Assembly: GCF_002019645.1 (NCBI RefSeq) | Contig: NZ_KV917374.1 | Location: forward strand, 709,452-773,451 | Direction: 5' to 3' | DNA length: 64,000 bases | Source: Litchfieldia alkalitelluris | Lineage (GTDB): Bacteria > Bacillota > Bacilli > Bacillales > Bacillaceae_L | Shown: in pieces, positions 1-8,100 of the stretch | Layout of the letters: every line of letters begins with the position of its first letter | Position numbering within the stretch: position 1 is the stretch's first letter | The notes under the pieces: generated by a model | What the model saw: the letters and a program-made list of their open reading frames with translations, nothing else | Told to the model about the DNA's origin: nothing | Database searches by the model: none | Program-made: the position numbers and the translations under genes

Positions 1-125
1 CCTTCAATCATGACGAGACCAAGCGAGATGAGGAAATTCATCAAGTAGAACATCCAATATTCCATTCGCCTTGCTCTTCCGTCAAAATTCACATAATTTT
101 GTATAACCTTAACATACCATTGCAT
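1..125 (-). CDS. DUF805 family membrane protein (N-terminal part, runs off the window)
   Basis: The minus strand reads from an ATG at 125 behind an AGAGGTGA ribosome site and stays open to the window edge, giving about 41 residues. The start MQWYVKVIQNYVNF followed by GRARRMEYWMFYL matches the opening of DUF805 (YhaH-like) integral membrane proteins, whose conserved GRARRxEYW box precedes the first membrane helix. Only the box and the start of the first hydrophobic segment are present. Function in the family is not established. Family call is from motif memory and is fairly secure; the rest of the gene lies outside the window. Confidence 0.8.
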   Translation of the reverse strand, partial: MQWYVKVIQNYVNFDGRARRMEYWMFYLMNFLISLGLVMIE

Positions 126-208
126 ATTATCACCTCTAATACCTATTTCTATATACTTAATAACCCAAGTATGCAGATTGAAACATCACGAAGCGGGAAA
201 AATAAAGT

Positions 209-313
209 TTAAGACCAGAGCTTTGGCGTCCCGACTGTTAATAAAACAATAGTGCCAGTTAGAACGGCTAGTTGCGCTTTTGAATCTAACTTGTGGAAGA
301 TCTTAATAAACAT
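209..313 (-). CDS. Small hydrophobic peptide, 34 residues
   Basis: ATG at 313 follows GAGGTG at a good distance and runs to TAA at 209. The peptide has a basic, amphipathic N-terminus (MFIKIFHKLDSKAQ) and one hydrophobic stretch (about residues 18-30, LAVLTGTIVLLTVG), so it could be a single-span membrane peptide. It lies directly upstream of and co-oriented with the DUF805 gene, about 83 bases away. I do not recognise the family. Existence rests on the ribosome site and the sensible composition only. Confidence 0.45.
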   Translation of the reverse strand: MFIKIFHKLDSKAQLAVLTGTIVLLTVGTPKLWS

Positions 314-435
314 GTAAGCACCTCACTTCTTAATAAAGTGGTGTTCTTCTATGTAGTACGTGTTAGGGATCGAAAAAGATTCACTAAATTCAAATTTGGG
401 CGAATGCTTGGTAAGTAGGGGTTTCTTGAGAAAAA

Positions 436-503
436 GAAGCACGAGAACCGTCCCAGCGCTCCGCAGAGGCAAACGGAAGCACGAGAACCGTCCCCCTGCT
501 CCC
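436..503. repeat. Two family-A dispersed palindromes in tandem
   Basis: Copies at 436-462 and 475-503 both carry GAAGCACGAGAACCGTCCC followed by a GC-rich arm (AGCGCTCC or CCTGCTCCC). The element is an imperfect palindrome in which GAAGCA can pair with TGCTTC-like arms. They sit just upstream of the CBO0543-type gene and make an open frame there misleadingly long. Other copies occur at 3475-3593, 5034-5052, 14883, 53834, 53886, 56348, 57361-57418, 59751 and 59789. Confidence 0.85.
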
Positions 504-560
504 GAGTATTTTTACGTTAAAGTGAGTAATACTAAGAAAAAATTAAGGGACGATGGTGTT

Positions 561-1103
561 TTGAGTACTTTTGAAAAAATGGATGCGTTGGCAAGGCAAA
601 ATACGGAGTTGGTTGAGAAGGTTATTGTTATTTGGAAAGATGAGGTTGTGTTTTCGTGGCGGTGGTGGTTTGGTGTTGCTATTTCTGTACTAGCATGGGT
701 GAGTTGGTGGGTGGTACATAAGAAAGAAAGTAGGTATCGCCTGCTAACCGCTGGATTTTTCGTGATGTTAATTTCCTTAGTGCTTGATTCGATGGGAGTT
801 CAGTTGGGCTTGTGGTCGTATCGATATGAGGTCACACCCTTTATGCCTGCTTATTTGCCATATGATTTGGCATTAATGCCTGTTACCATCATGATTCTTA
901 TTCAGGTTAAACCAAGAAGTTCTCCTGTGGTAAAAGGAATCATTTTTGCGGCTTTGTCTTCTGTTATCGGGGAACCGGGGATTGTTTGGCTTGATTTATA
1001 TAAACCGATTCACTGGAAAATATATTATTCATTACCGATTTATTTTATCATCTATCTGATTGCCCATTGGTTAACGTCAAGGCAACAATATGAAAAGCTT
1101 TAA
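561..1103 (+). CDS. CBO0543 family polytopic membrane protein
   Basis: Translated from TTG 561 it is 180 residues with about five hydrophobic segments; the aromatic-rich region (SWRWWFGVAISVLAWVSWWV) and the LDSMGVQLGLWSY segment are like Bacillus CBO0543-family proteins of about 160-180 residues. The open frame continues upstream to 360, but that part is built from dispersed palindromes and is unlikely to be protein. TTG 561 is preferred because AAGGGA lies about 9 bases upstream; ATG 579 is the alternative. Function unknown, probably an integral inner-membrane protein. Confidence 0.7.
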   Translation: MSTFEKMDALARQNTELVEKVIVIWKDEVVFSWRWWFGVAISVLAWVSWWVVHKKESRYRLLTAGFFVMLISLVLDSMGVQLGLWSYRYEVTPFMPAYLPYDLALMPVTIMILIQVKPRSSPVVKGIIFAALSSVIGEPGIVWLDLYKPIHWKIYYSLPIYFIIYLIAHWLTSRQQYEKL

Positions 1104-1213
1104 AGCTGATTTACTGTAGTTTACCCAACTTCCAGTAAGTTATAGCATAGTAAAAGGTGTTGGTGAGCATTCTATAATCGAGTCCTTTTAATCTAAGTGA
1201 GGAGGCTTATCAG

Positions 1214-1642
1214 ATGACACAACAACCAGAACGTCAACTGTTATTACCAGAGGTAGCTGAATCTGTTCTTGGCACACAAAAAGCCGTGGATCTTGCGCAA
1301 ACAGGAATGTTTGAGTTTGCGACTGAACATGCGATTGAAGAAATTCTTGAGCAAACACAGCCCATGAATTACAAACCAACGCAGAATAATCAAAGTATCC
1401 AACAACAAGAACAGCAGAAATTGCAAAAATTACAGCAAGATGTATCAAATGCATTTCAACAGCTTCAAATCGAAAGTAAGCAGCTTCTTCAAGCACAACA
1501 ACAGGTTCAAACTGAGACTCAACATCTTCAACAAGCACAAAAACAACTGCGAAAAGAACAAACAGATGTTCAAATGGCGCAACAGAAATTTCAACAAGCC
1601 CAAGCTGCGGCACTCGCATTTCAGGATAGCCGTCAGCACTAA
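1214..1642 (+). CDS. Glutamine-rich coiled-coil protein, 142 residues
   Basis: A GAGGAGG site precedes ATG 1214. Residues 1-55 form a mixed-composition head (PEVAESVLGTQKAVDLAQ). From about residue 60 to 138 the chain is Q/L/K-rich with regular heptads (repeated LQQ, QAQQ, QKLQ), predicting one long alpha-helical coiled coil. There is no signal peptide or membrane segment, so it is probably cytoplasmic or spore-associated. I do not recognise the family. A clear terminator follows directly, so it is likely a single-gene unit. Confidence 0.7.
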   Translation: MTQQPERQLLLPEVAESVLGTQKAVDLAQTGMFEFATEHAIEEILEQTQPMNYKPTQNNQSIQQQEQQKLQKLQQDVSNAFQQLQIESKQLLQAQQQVQTETQHLQQAQKQLRKEQTDVQMAQQKFQQAQAAALAFQDSRQH

Positions 1643-1656
1643 CAATAGGTTAAAGA

Positions 1657-1687
1657 AGAGTCAACGTTTTGGCGTTGGCTCTTTTTT
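1657..1687 (+). terminator. Rho-independent terminator of the Q-rich gene
   Basis: AGAGTCAACG, a four-base loop and CGTTGGCTCT form a ten-pair stem with one wobble, followed by a run of six T. It begins 15 bases after the stop codon. Confidence 0.9.
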
Positions 1688-1760
1688 AGTGAAATGGACC
1701 TAGAATAAAGATGAAAGAGTTGGTAGATACTACCTCTATTAAAATAATGAGGTGGACGAG

Positions 1761-1916
1761 ATGGTCTTACAAGGATTTAAGAAAATCATTTGGTTGTTAA
1801 TAGGAAGTACGATTTTATCATCTATTTTTAGTATTGTGATGTTAATCTTGGGCTTGAAAACTCATAATGATGTAAAGAAAATCAAGGAAATGAATATTAA
1901 CAGATATCAAATTTAG
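1761..1916 (+). CDS. Small single-span membrane protein, 51 residues
   Basis: GAGGTGG lies 5 bases before ATG 1761; the frame ends at TAG 1914-1916. Sequence begins MVLQGFKKIIWLLIGSTI, then a continuous hydrophobic helix to about residue 34, then a charged tail (KTHNDVKKIKEMNINRYQI). The layout suggests a one-helix membrane protein with a basic cytoplasmic tail. It is followed by its own terminator. Family not recognised; ribosome site, composition and terminator together make it credible. Confidence 0.65.
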   Translation: MVLQGFKKIIWLLIGSTILSSIFSIVMLILGLKTHNDVKKIKEMNINRYQI

Positions 1917-1928
1917 TAAATCTTACGT

Positions 1929-1959
1929 AAGAGTGGCATGTATATTGACACTCTTTTTT
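1929..1959 (+). terminator. Terminator after the 51-residue membrane protein
   Basis: AAGAGTG and CACTCTT are separated by a 13-base loop and followed by a T run. Confidence 0.75.
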
Positions 1960-2036
1960 ATGTGAATATACTTTTAAATATACAAAAAATACCATAAAAT
2001 AGAACTGTAGAATTTATGGAGAGGCAGAGATGTTTT

Positions 2037-2630
2037 ATGAGTTTTTTTAGAGATGTAAAGTGGTTTTTTGAGGACATGCATCAAGCTAATAAGGAACTTG
2101 TTTCTGATGTAAGGCAGGTAGGGAAGGAATTTAGAAATGATATGAAGGACTTAGTGAAAGAGCATAATCCAACGCTTGGGGATGCAGTTGAAAAAACTGA
2201 TAGAATTGCTCAAGCGATTGGAAATGTAATCAAAGCAAAACCATTTCCAGGGCCAATGACAACAGTTCCTGATATGAGAAAGTTATTGAAGGATACACAT
2301 TCATTAATCAATCCAGGAGAGTCTACATACAAAAGAGGAGACCATTTAAAGGTAACACGCTTGGGTCTTTACACCCATCAGGGTTTATATATTGGTAATG
2401 ATGAGGTCATTCATTATCAAGATGGAGAAGTGAAAGTGGATTCACTAGACTCCTTTCAAAAAGTTGGTGAGGTATCTATTGTAAACAGTGTTACAATTTA
2501 CCCTATTGAAACGATCATTAATAGAGCTTTTTCCAGGCTAGGAGAAAGTAATTATAACCTAGTCTTCAACAACTGTGAGCACTTTGTCAACTGGTGTAAG
2601 AGTGGAAGTAATACAACAGATAGTATATAA
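2037..2630 (+). CDS. LRAT-domain protein (NlpC/P60-like papain fold)
   Basis: 197 residues from ATG 2037, which has GGAGAGG 12 bases upstream; an in-frame ATG at 2016 has no site. The C-terminal half is an LRAT-type domain: GDHL near 101, His114, His126 eleven residues later, and Cys180 in the NNCEHFVNWC motif. That is the spacing and order of the H-H-C catalytic set of lecithin:retinol acyltransferase-like thiol enzymes. The N-terminal 90 residues are a charged amphipathic helical region. Family members act as thiol acyltransferases or hydrolases on lipids; the bacterial substrate is unknown. No signal peptide seen. Monocistronic by position. Confidence 0.8.
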   Translation: MSFFRDVKWFFEDMHQANKELVSDVRQVGKEFRNDMKDLVKEHNPTLGDAVEKTDRIAQAIGNVIKAKPFPGPMTTVPDMRKLLKDTHSLINPGESTYKRGDHLKVTRLGLYTHQGLYIGNDEVIHYQDGEVKVDSLDSFQKVGEVSIVNSVTIYPIETIINRAFSRLGESNYNLVFNNCEHFVNWCKSGSNTTDSI

Positions 2631-2722
2631 AATTACGAACTCGAAGCCTTTCAAGGAATAGGTTTATTAAATAGTTTGGTGAGCCGAAGTACGAAACTAA
2701 GGACTATAATATCCAAAAGAAT

Positions 2723-2818
2723 GCTATACCAGAATGGCTTTTGTCTGGTAGAGCTTAATGTGGAAGTTAGGATAGGTAAATTGAGATCCATTCCCTAGAT
2801 AAAGAAATGGACCTTTTT
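2723..2818 (+). terminator. Hairpin and probable terminator downstream of the LRAT gene
   Basis: A first hairpin pairs CCAGA with TCTGG (about 2723-2756). A second pairs GATCCATT near 2784 with AATGGACC ending near 2813, followed by TTTTT. The second is the likelier terminator for the LRAT gene. Confidence 0.5.
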
Positions 2819-2914
2819 AAAATTGAGTGGGTAATATAAAAACTTATATTATGCCTTTAAGATGTATATAGCCCATACCTTTAATAAAGAATGGTAATAG
2901 AGGTGTATATATTT

Positions 2915-3362
2915 ATGGGATATATCAAGGAATTAAGAAATCTTGTTGGTCCTATGCCGTTAATCTTAAATTCCGCCGGTGTACTTCTATTTAATGGTCA
3001 AAAGGTACTTCTTCTATATAGAAAGGATACAAACGACTGGGGAATACCTGGTTGATACATGGAGGTTGGAGAAACATTTGAAGATACGGCAGTGAGAGAG
3101 CTTCGGGAAGAGTTAGATATAACTGTTAAGAATTTGCGCTTTTTTGATATATTTTCAGGACCCGAATTTTTTCATACATACCCAAATGGTGATCAGGTAT
3201 ATAGTGTCATCGCGATGTTTACCGCGGACCACTATGAAGGTGAAATGAAAGTTGATCATCAAGAAATAGCCTCTTATCAATATTTTTGATTTAGAAGCTT
3301 TGCCTGATAAAATAACAAAAACATCGCGTGAAATATTGAAAGTGTACAGGAAATCGCAGTAA
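2915..3362 (+). pseudogene. NUDIX hydrolase pseudogene (in-frame stop plus frameshift)
   Basis: ATG 2915 follows TAGAGGTG. The reading MGYIKELRNLVGPMPLIL continues to WGIPG, then TGA at 3053-3055, then YMEVGETFEDTAVRELREEL, the Nudix box (GX5EX7REUXEEXGU). The stop replaces the second Gly of the usual PGGYMExGE. The frame breaks again in a five-T run at 3283-3287; skipping one T restores YQYFDLEALPDKITKT to TAA 3360-3362. Two independent lesions argue for a dead gene. The intact form would have been a pyrophosphohydrolase of about 148 residues. The gene is bordered downstream by a hairpin and the palindrome cluster. Confidence 0.85.
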
Positions 3363-3378
3363 AAATTTATAAAGAAAA

Positions 3379-3420
3379 CAAGGGTCAGCAAGCAGAAGCA
3401 TTTCTGCTTGCTGACCCTTG
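3379..3420. terminator. Long perfect hairpin after the NUDIX pseudogene
   Basis: CAAGGGTCAGCAAGCAGAA pairs with its complement across a GCAT loop, a 19-base-pair stem. There is no strong T run on either side, so it may be a weak terminator. A similar hairpin with different sequence closes the YvrJ gene at 14787-14832. Confidence 0.55.
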
Positions 3421-3474
3421 TTGTGGTGGTGGTTCAAGCTTCTGTTGGTCGACTTCACTATAAATCACGATAAG

Positions 3475-3593
3475 GAAGCACGAGAACCGTCCCGTCGCTT
3501 CAAGATTCCCCAAATGGGTCCCGTTGCTTCACCCAAATGGAAGCACGAGAACCGTCCCGTCACTTCAAGATTCGCCAAATGGAAGCACGAGAA
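3475..3593. repeat. Cluster of family-A palindromes, the last one split by IS copy 1
   Basis: Full copies lie at 3475-3501 and 3539-3566, with a partial arm at 3516-3530 (TCCCGTTGCTTC) and the left half of another at 3581-3593 (GGAAGCACGAGAA). The right half of this last copy (GAACCGTCCCCCTGCTTCC) resumes at 5034 beyond the insertion sequence. An open frame across this cluster is an artefact of the repeats. Confidence 0.85.
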
Positions 3594-3625
3594 TGAACTG
3601 AACCCAAAATGTTAGACACAAGCTA

Positions 3626-4468
3626 TTAAGCAGCTTGCTGGGTATGAGTTCGATATTGAATCGGACTCATACCTTTTAATTTTTGCTTAATCCGTTTGTG
3701 ATTATAATAGTAAATATATTTCTCTAATTCTAGTTTGAAATGATCCATACTCTCAAATTCTCTTAAATAAAGTAATTCGCTCTTTAATAATCCAAAAAAG
3801 TTCTCCATTACTGCATTATCTAAACAATTGCCCTTGCGAGACATACTTTGGGTAATTCCATTCTTCTGTAAGGTGTGTCGAAACTTCTTCATCTGATAAT
3901 GCCAGCCTTGATCAGAGTGAAGGATAGGGCAATCATGGTCGTCTAATTGTTGTATGGCCGTATCTAACATTTTAGATACAAGTGTGTATACTGGACGTTT
4001 CTCTAGGTTATAAGCAATAATTTCACCGTTGTAAAGGTCCAGAATAGGTGAAAGATAAAGTTTCTCGCCAAACAAATGGAATTCTGTCACATCTGTAACC
4101 CACTTCTCATTTGGCTTCGTAGCTTGGAAATCTCGCTCTAGTATATTCGGTGCGACTTCACCCACTTTTCCACGATATGAACGGTATTTTTTCATGCGAA
4201 CTAAGCATTTTAAACCCATCTCATTCATTAAGCGAAGGACTGTTTTGTGATTAATTACATGACCCCGATTACGTAATTCCAGTGTGATACGTCGATAGCC
4301 ATATCGACCTTGATGTTCGTCAAAGATCTGTTGGATAACCTCTTTCATTTCACTATATTTATCTGGTTTATCCATTTGTTTTACCCAATAATAATACGTG
4401 CTACGTGGCATTTCAGCGAACTTTATCAAGTCAATCACCTTAAATTCACGCCTTAATTCATAAATCAC
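3626..4468 (-). CDS. IS150-type transposase OrfB (DDE integrase domain)
   Basis: 280 residues read from GTG 4468, overlapping the orfA stop by four bases (GTGA). An N-terminal HTH_21-like segment ([14 protein letters not shown]) is followed by the rve/DDE core: Asp in [10 protein letters not shown], Asp in [11 protein letters not shown], and the catalytic Glu in [14 protein letters not shown], then [15 protein letters not shown]. Family members are usually made as an OrfAB fusion by -1 frameshifting; the upstream frame reads [15 protein letters not shown] across the overlap and GAAAAAG precedes it, so fusion is plausible but not shown. Confidence 0.93.
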   Translation of the reverse strand: MIYELRREFKVIDLIKFAEMPRSTYYYWVKQMDKPDKYSEMKEVIQQIFDEHQGRYGYRRITLELRNRGHVINHKTVLRLMNEMGLKCLVRMKKYRSYRGKVGEVAPNILERDFQATKPNEKWVTDVTEFHLFGEKLYLSPILDLYNGEIIAYNLEKRPVYTLVSKMLDTAIQQLDDHDCPILHSDQGWHYQMKKFRHTLQKNGITQSMSRKGNCLDNAVMENFFGLLKSELLYLREFESMDHFKLELEKYIYYYNHKRIKQKLKGMSPIQYRTHTQQAA

Positions 4469-4995
4469 CTGTGCCTTTTCTTTTTCTGTGAGTTCTTTTC
4501 CTGAATTAAGGCTTGTAGCTTTTTTAAATATGCATTCTCCATACGAAGTTGTTCAATTTCAGCACGTAGTGCTTCTTCAGTTCCTTCTACTGGTTGATTA
4601 TTCTTAGGTTGCTTTTTCATGGGTGAAGGACGCTCCTTTTTCTTCTTTTTAAGAGCGTCAATTCCCTGTGTTTCAAGTAGATTCTTCCACTTATACACTA
4701 TGGCAGATGAAGAAACATTAAATACTGCAGTAACTTCTTCGATGGACGCTCCCATCTCGTTCAGATAATTAAGTACGTCCATTTTAAACTCAAATGAGTA
4801 TTTTGTATAGGTTTCCTCTAAGCCAGATATACCATGATTTTGAAATTTCGCTACCCATCTGTGTAACATCGTTTTATTAACATTGTACTTTTGGGCTGTC
4901 TGCCTAATAGACTCTCCGCCTTCAAGATATTCATTTACTGCAGCTATCTTTATTTCTAAAGGGTATTTCTTCTTCATGTAAAAGTGCACCTCCAA
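4465..4995 (-). CDS. IS150-type transposase OrfA (DNA-binding subunit)
   Basis: 176 residues. Two helix-turn-helix units are visible: residues about 10-55 ([19 protein letters not shown]) and about 68-112 ([20 protein letters not shown]). A C-terminal leucine-zipper-like coil ([20 protein letters not shown]) is used by IS3 OrfA/OrfAB for multimerisation. The opening codon overlaps GGAGGTG; ATG 4980 ([10 protein letters not shown]), a few bases after GGAGGTG, is the likelier start. Confidence 0.9.
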   Translation of the reverse strand: MEVHFYMKKKYPLEIKIAAVNEYLEGGESIRQTAQKYNVNKTMLHRWVAKFQNHGISGLEETYTKYSFEFKMDVLNYLNEMGASIEEVTAVFNVSSSAIVYKWKNLLETQGIDALKKKKKERPSPMKKQPKNNQPVEGTEEALRAEIEQLRMENAYLKKLQALIQEKNSQKKKRHR

Positions 4996-5180
4996 TTGTT
5001 AGTTGTTGTGTCTAACAATTGGGGTGCACATCAGAACCGTCCCCCTGCTTCCCGCCACTGCTTCGGAATTACATTTTTTGAAAATTTTTTACATTAATTC
5101 ACAGAAAAGTAGGGAAATATGTCCAGCAATGTATTATTATAGTAGGGTATTTAGTTTTATATTTTTAAGGGGGAGTATGT

Positions 5181-8100
5181 TTGAAAAGAATGGTATCTAT
5201 TCTTTTAGCTGTTCTTTTGCTTTTTCCGAATCTCTCTTATGGGATGGGTAGTGGGTCATCCTTAAGTGTAGAGGTGAAAAGTGAGTCAGAAGTAGTTGTC
5301 GATTCTGAAGAAGCCATTGAAGTAGCTGGTAATTCAGAGAAGACAGAGCAGGAAGAGTCAACGAAGGAGTCAGTATCAAAACCTACTGTAGAGGTAGAGG
5401 AAACTGACGAAGTTCCTGCTGAGGCACCAGAACAAAAACAGGATGTAGAGGGAAGTGACTCTACGAAAGCTACGAATGAAGAGCAAGAAGAAGTAGCACC
5501 TGTTAAGGAATCTGAAGAGACTGTTGAGGAGGACGCAGTAGCTTCAACGAGTGAGATTCCTGAGTTAACGGCGGTTGATGTAGTAACAGAAACAGCTAGT
5601 CCAGGAGAAAGTGTTAGGGTGAATTTTTCTTTTACGAATCCTGAGTTTATTAGTTTAGGAGAAGTAGGATTTGTGAGTCCTTCCGGAATTTATGATTGGG
5701 CTGAGTTGTATTATGACGAAACAACAGGTCAATTTGCTACTGATTTTTATGTGTCTGGGAGTATGGAACCTGGAGTGTGGACAATAGGGGAAATATGGGT
5801 AACATCTGACTATGATCAATGGCATGAAATCACAAGTGAACTTACATCTAGTGTTAGTTTTACAATAGTAAATGATAATCCCGATTATACTGCACCAGTT
5901 TTAGAAACGATTGAAGTAGTCACACCAGAGGTAGCTGTTGGTGAGGAAGTGGTTATTGCTGCTCAAGTTTCTGATGATTCTTCAGGTGTTAGTTATGTGG
6001 AAGCTGAGTTTTACAATGAAAATGGAGATAGTAGATATATTGACTTCCAATATGATAGTGCAACAGATCAATGGATTGGTAGTTATGTAGTCGAAAGTAA
6101 TCACCCTCCTGGCACATGGACTTTAGGGTATGTGTGGATCTCAGATCATGCAGGGAACCCTAATTGGTATGACGAATATGAATTCCCGAATGTTTCATAT
6201 ATAGTTGTTAATCCAGATGGGGATTTTACCGCACCAGTCTTAGGAAACATTGAAGTTGTTACACCAGAGGTTGCTGTTGGAGAAGAGGTCATCATCACAG
6301 CAGATGTATCTGATGATCTTTCAGGTGTTTCATACGTAGAAGCTGAGTTTACGAATGAAAATGGAGACTACAGATTTATAGACTTCCAATATGATAGTGA
6401 AAAAAATAAATGGGTTGGAAGTTATGTAGTAGAAAGTAATCATCAACCTGGTACATGGACTTTATCATATGTGTGGATCTCGGATGAAGCAGGGAACACC
6501 AATTGGTATTACGAATCTGACTTACCAAGTGCTTCGTATTCGGTTGTCAATCCAGATGGTGATTTTACCGCACCAGTTTTAGAAAATATTCAAGTGGTTA
6601 CACGAGAGGTAACAGTTGGACAAGAAGTCATCATTAAAGCAGAAGCATCTGATGATCTTTCTGGTGTTTATCATGTAGAAGCAGAATTTAGTGATGTGAA
6701 CGGAAATTATAAATGGATTAATTTCAACTATGATTCAGAAACCAATTCATGGATTGGAAGCTATGTGGTTGAAAGTAATCATCAACCAGGAACATGGTCA
6801 TTATCTTATGTTTCTTTATCTGATGAAGCAGGGAACTACTATTCATATAGTAGAGATGAATTACCGAGTATATCTTATGTGGTAAGCAATCCGGACGGCG
6901 ATTTTACTCCACCGGTTCTAGAAAATGTCGAAGTAGTGACACCTGAGGTCACAGTAGGTGAAGAAGTTATTATCACTGCACAAGTTTCTGATAATCTGTC
7001 TGGAGCTTCATATTTACAGGCAGAGTTTAGTAATGGCTCAGGAAATAGTAAGTGGGTAGATTTCCAATATGATAGTGAAACAAATCAATGGGTTGGAAGC
7101 TATGTGGTTGGAGCTAATCATCTTCCAGGAACTTGGACGCTAACATACGTGGCTTTAACTGATGAAGCAGGTAACCACATCTCGTATAGTGGTGAAGAAT
7201 TACCAGTAATCTCTTACGAAGTGGTTAATCCGGATGGCGACTTTAACGGACCAGTTTTAGAGAATATTGAACTAACTACACCAGAAGCGGCAGTCGGAGA
7301 AAAAGTGGTATTTACAGCACAAGTGTCTGACGATTCTTCCGGAGTTTCTGAAGTGATTGCTGAAATTAATCATGAAAACGGTGAGTATAATACGATCTCG
7401 TTTGAGTATGATGCTTCTGCAGATCAATGGGTAGGAAGCTATGTGGTTGAGAAAAATCACCGCCCAGGCACATGGACTTTATCATATCTATGGTTATATG
7501 ATGTTGCGGGTAATTATCAATCATACTCACAAGAAGAATTACCAAGCCTTTCATATACAGTTGTAAATCCGGATGGCGATTTTACAGCACCAGTTTTAGA
7601 CCATATTGAAGTGGTCACATCAGAAGTAGCTGTAGGTGAGGAAGTAATCATTACAGCACAAGCAACTGATGAGCAATCGGGTGTATCCTACCTTGAAGCC
7701 GAGTTTTATCATGAAAACGGTGACTATAACTGGATTAGTTTCGATTATGATTCTGAATCGAATGTATGGGTAGGAAGCTATGTGGTTGAAGCAAATCATC
7801 GCCCAGGCACGTGGACTTTATCGTATGTCTCAGTGTCTGATGAAGCAGGTAATTACAGTTGGTATGACCAAGAAGAATTACCAAGCCTTTCATACACAGT
7901 TGTAAACCCTGATGGCGATTTTACCGCACCAGTTTTAGAAAATATTGAAGTGGTCACATCAGAAGTGGCTGTAGGTGAGGAAGTCATCATTACAGCACAA
8001 GCAACTGATGAGCAATCAGGTGTCTCTTATCTTGAGGCAGAATTTTATAATGAAAATGATGATTATCAAACGGTTTGGTTTGAATATGATAGTGAAACAA

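Larger units (their letters stand above)
3594..5033 (-). mobile_element. IS3-family (IS150-like) insertion sequence, copy 1, complete
   Basis: The element is 1440 bp. Its ends are TGATGTGCACCCCAATTG at the transposase-start end and TGAACTGAACCCAAAATG at the far end; the shared core is TGTTAGACACAA (inverted repeat). Flanking GAA at 3591-3593 and 5034-5036 is a 3-bp target duplication, normal for this family. It carries overlapping orfA and orfB. The target is the middle of a family-A palindrome: removing the element and one GAA restores GAAGCACGAGAACCGTCCCC. Copy 2 at 50644-52083 has the same length and apparently identical proteins, so transposition is recent. Confidence 0.95.

Noticed and set aside
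360-560. N-terminal extension of the CBO0543-type protein
   Set aside because: This part is encoded by two family-A palindromes and has no ribosome site at its start; TTG 561 has one.
1188-1645. Several antisense frames over the Q-rich gene
   Set aside because: Shadows of low-complexity CAA/CAG codons; the plus-strand gene has a strong site and terminator.
3418-3615. Short coding frame across the palindrome cluster
   Set aside because: Built wholly of repeats and the IS end; residues such as KHENRPV just translate the palindrome.
4460-4500. Proven -1 programmed frameshift in the IS
   Set aside because: Only GAAAAAG is present rather than the classic A6G, and orfB also has its own GTG; a fusion is plausible but not shown.
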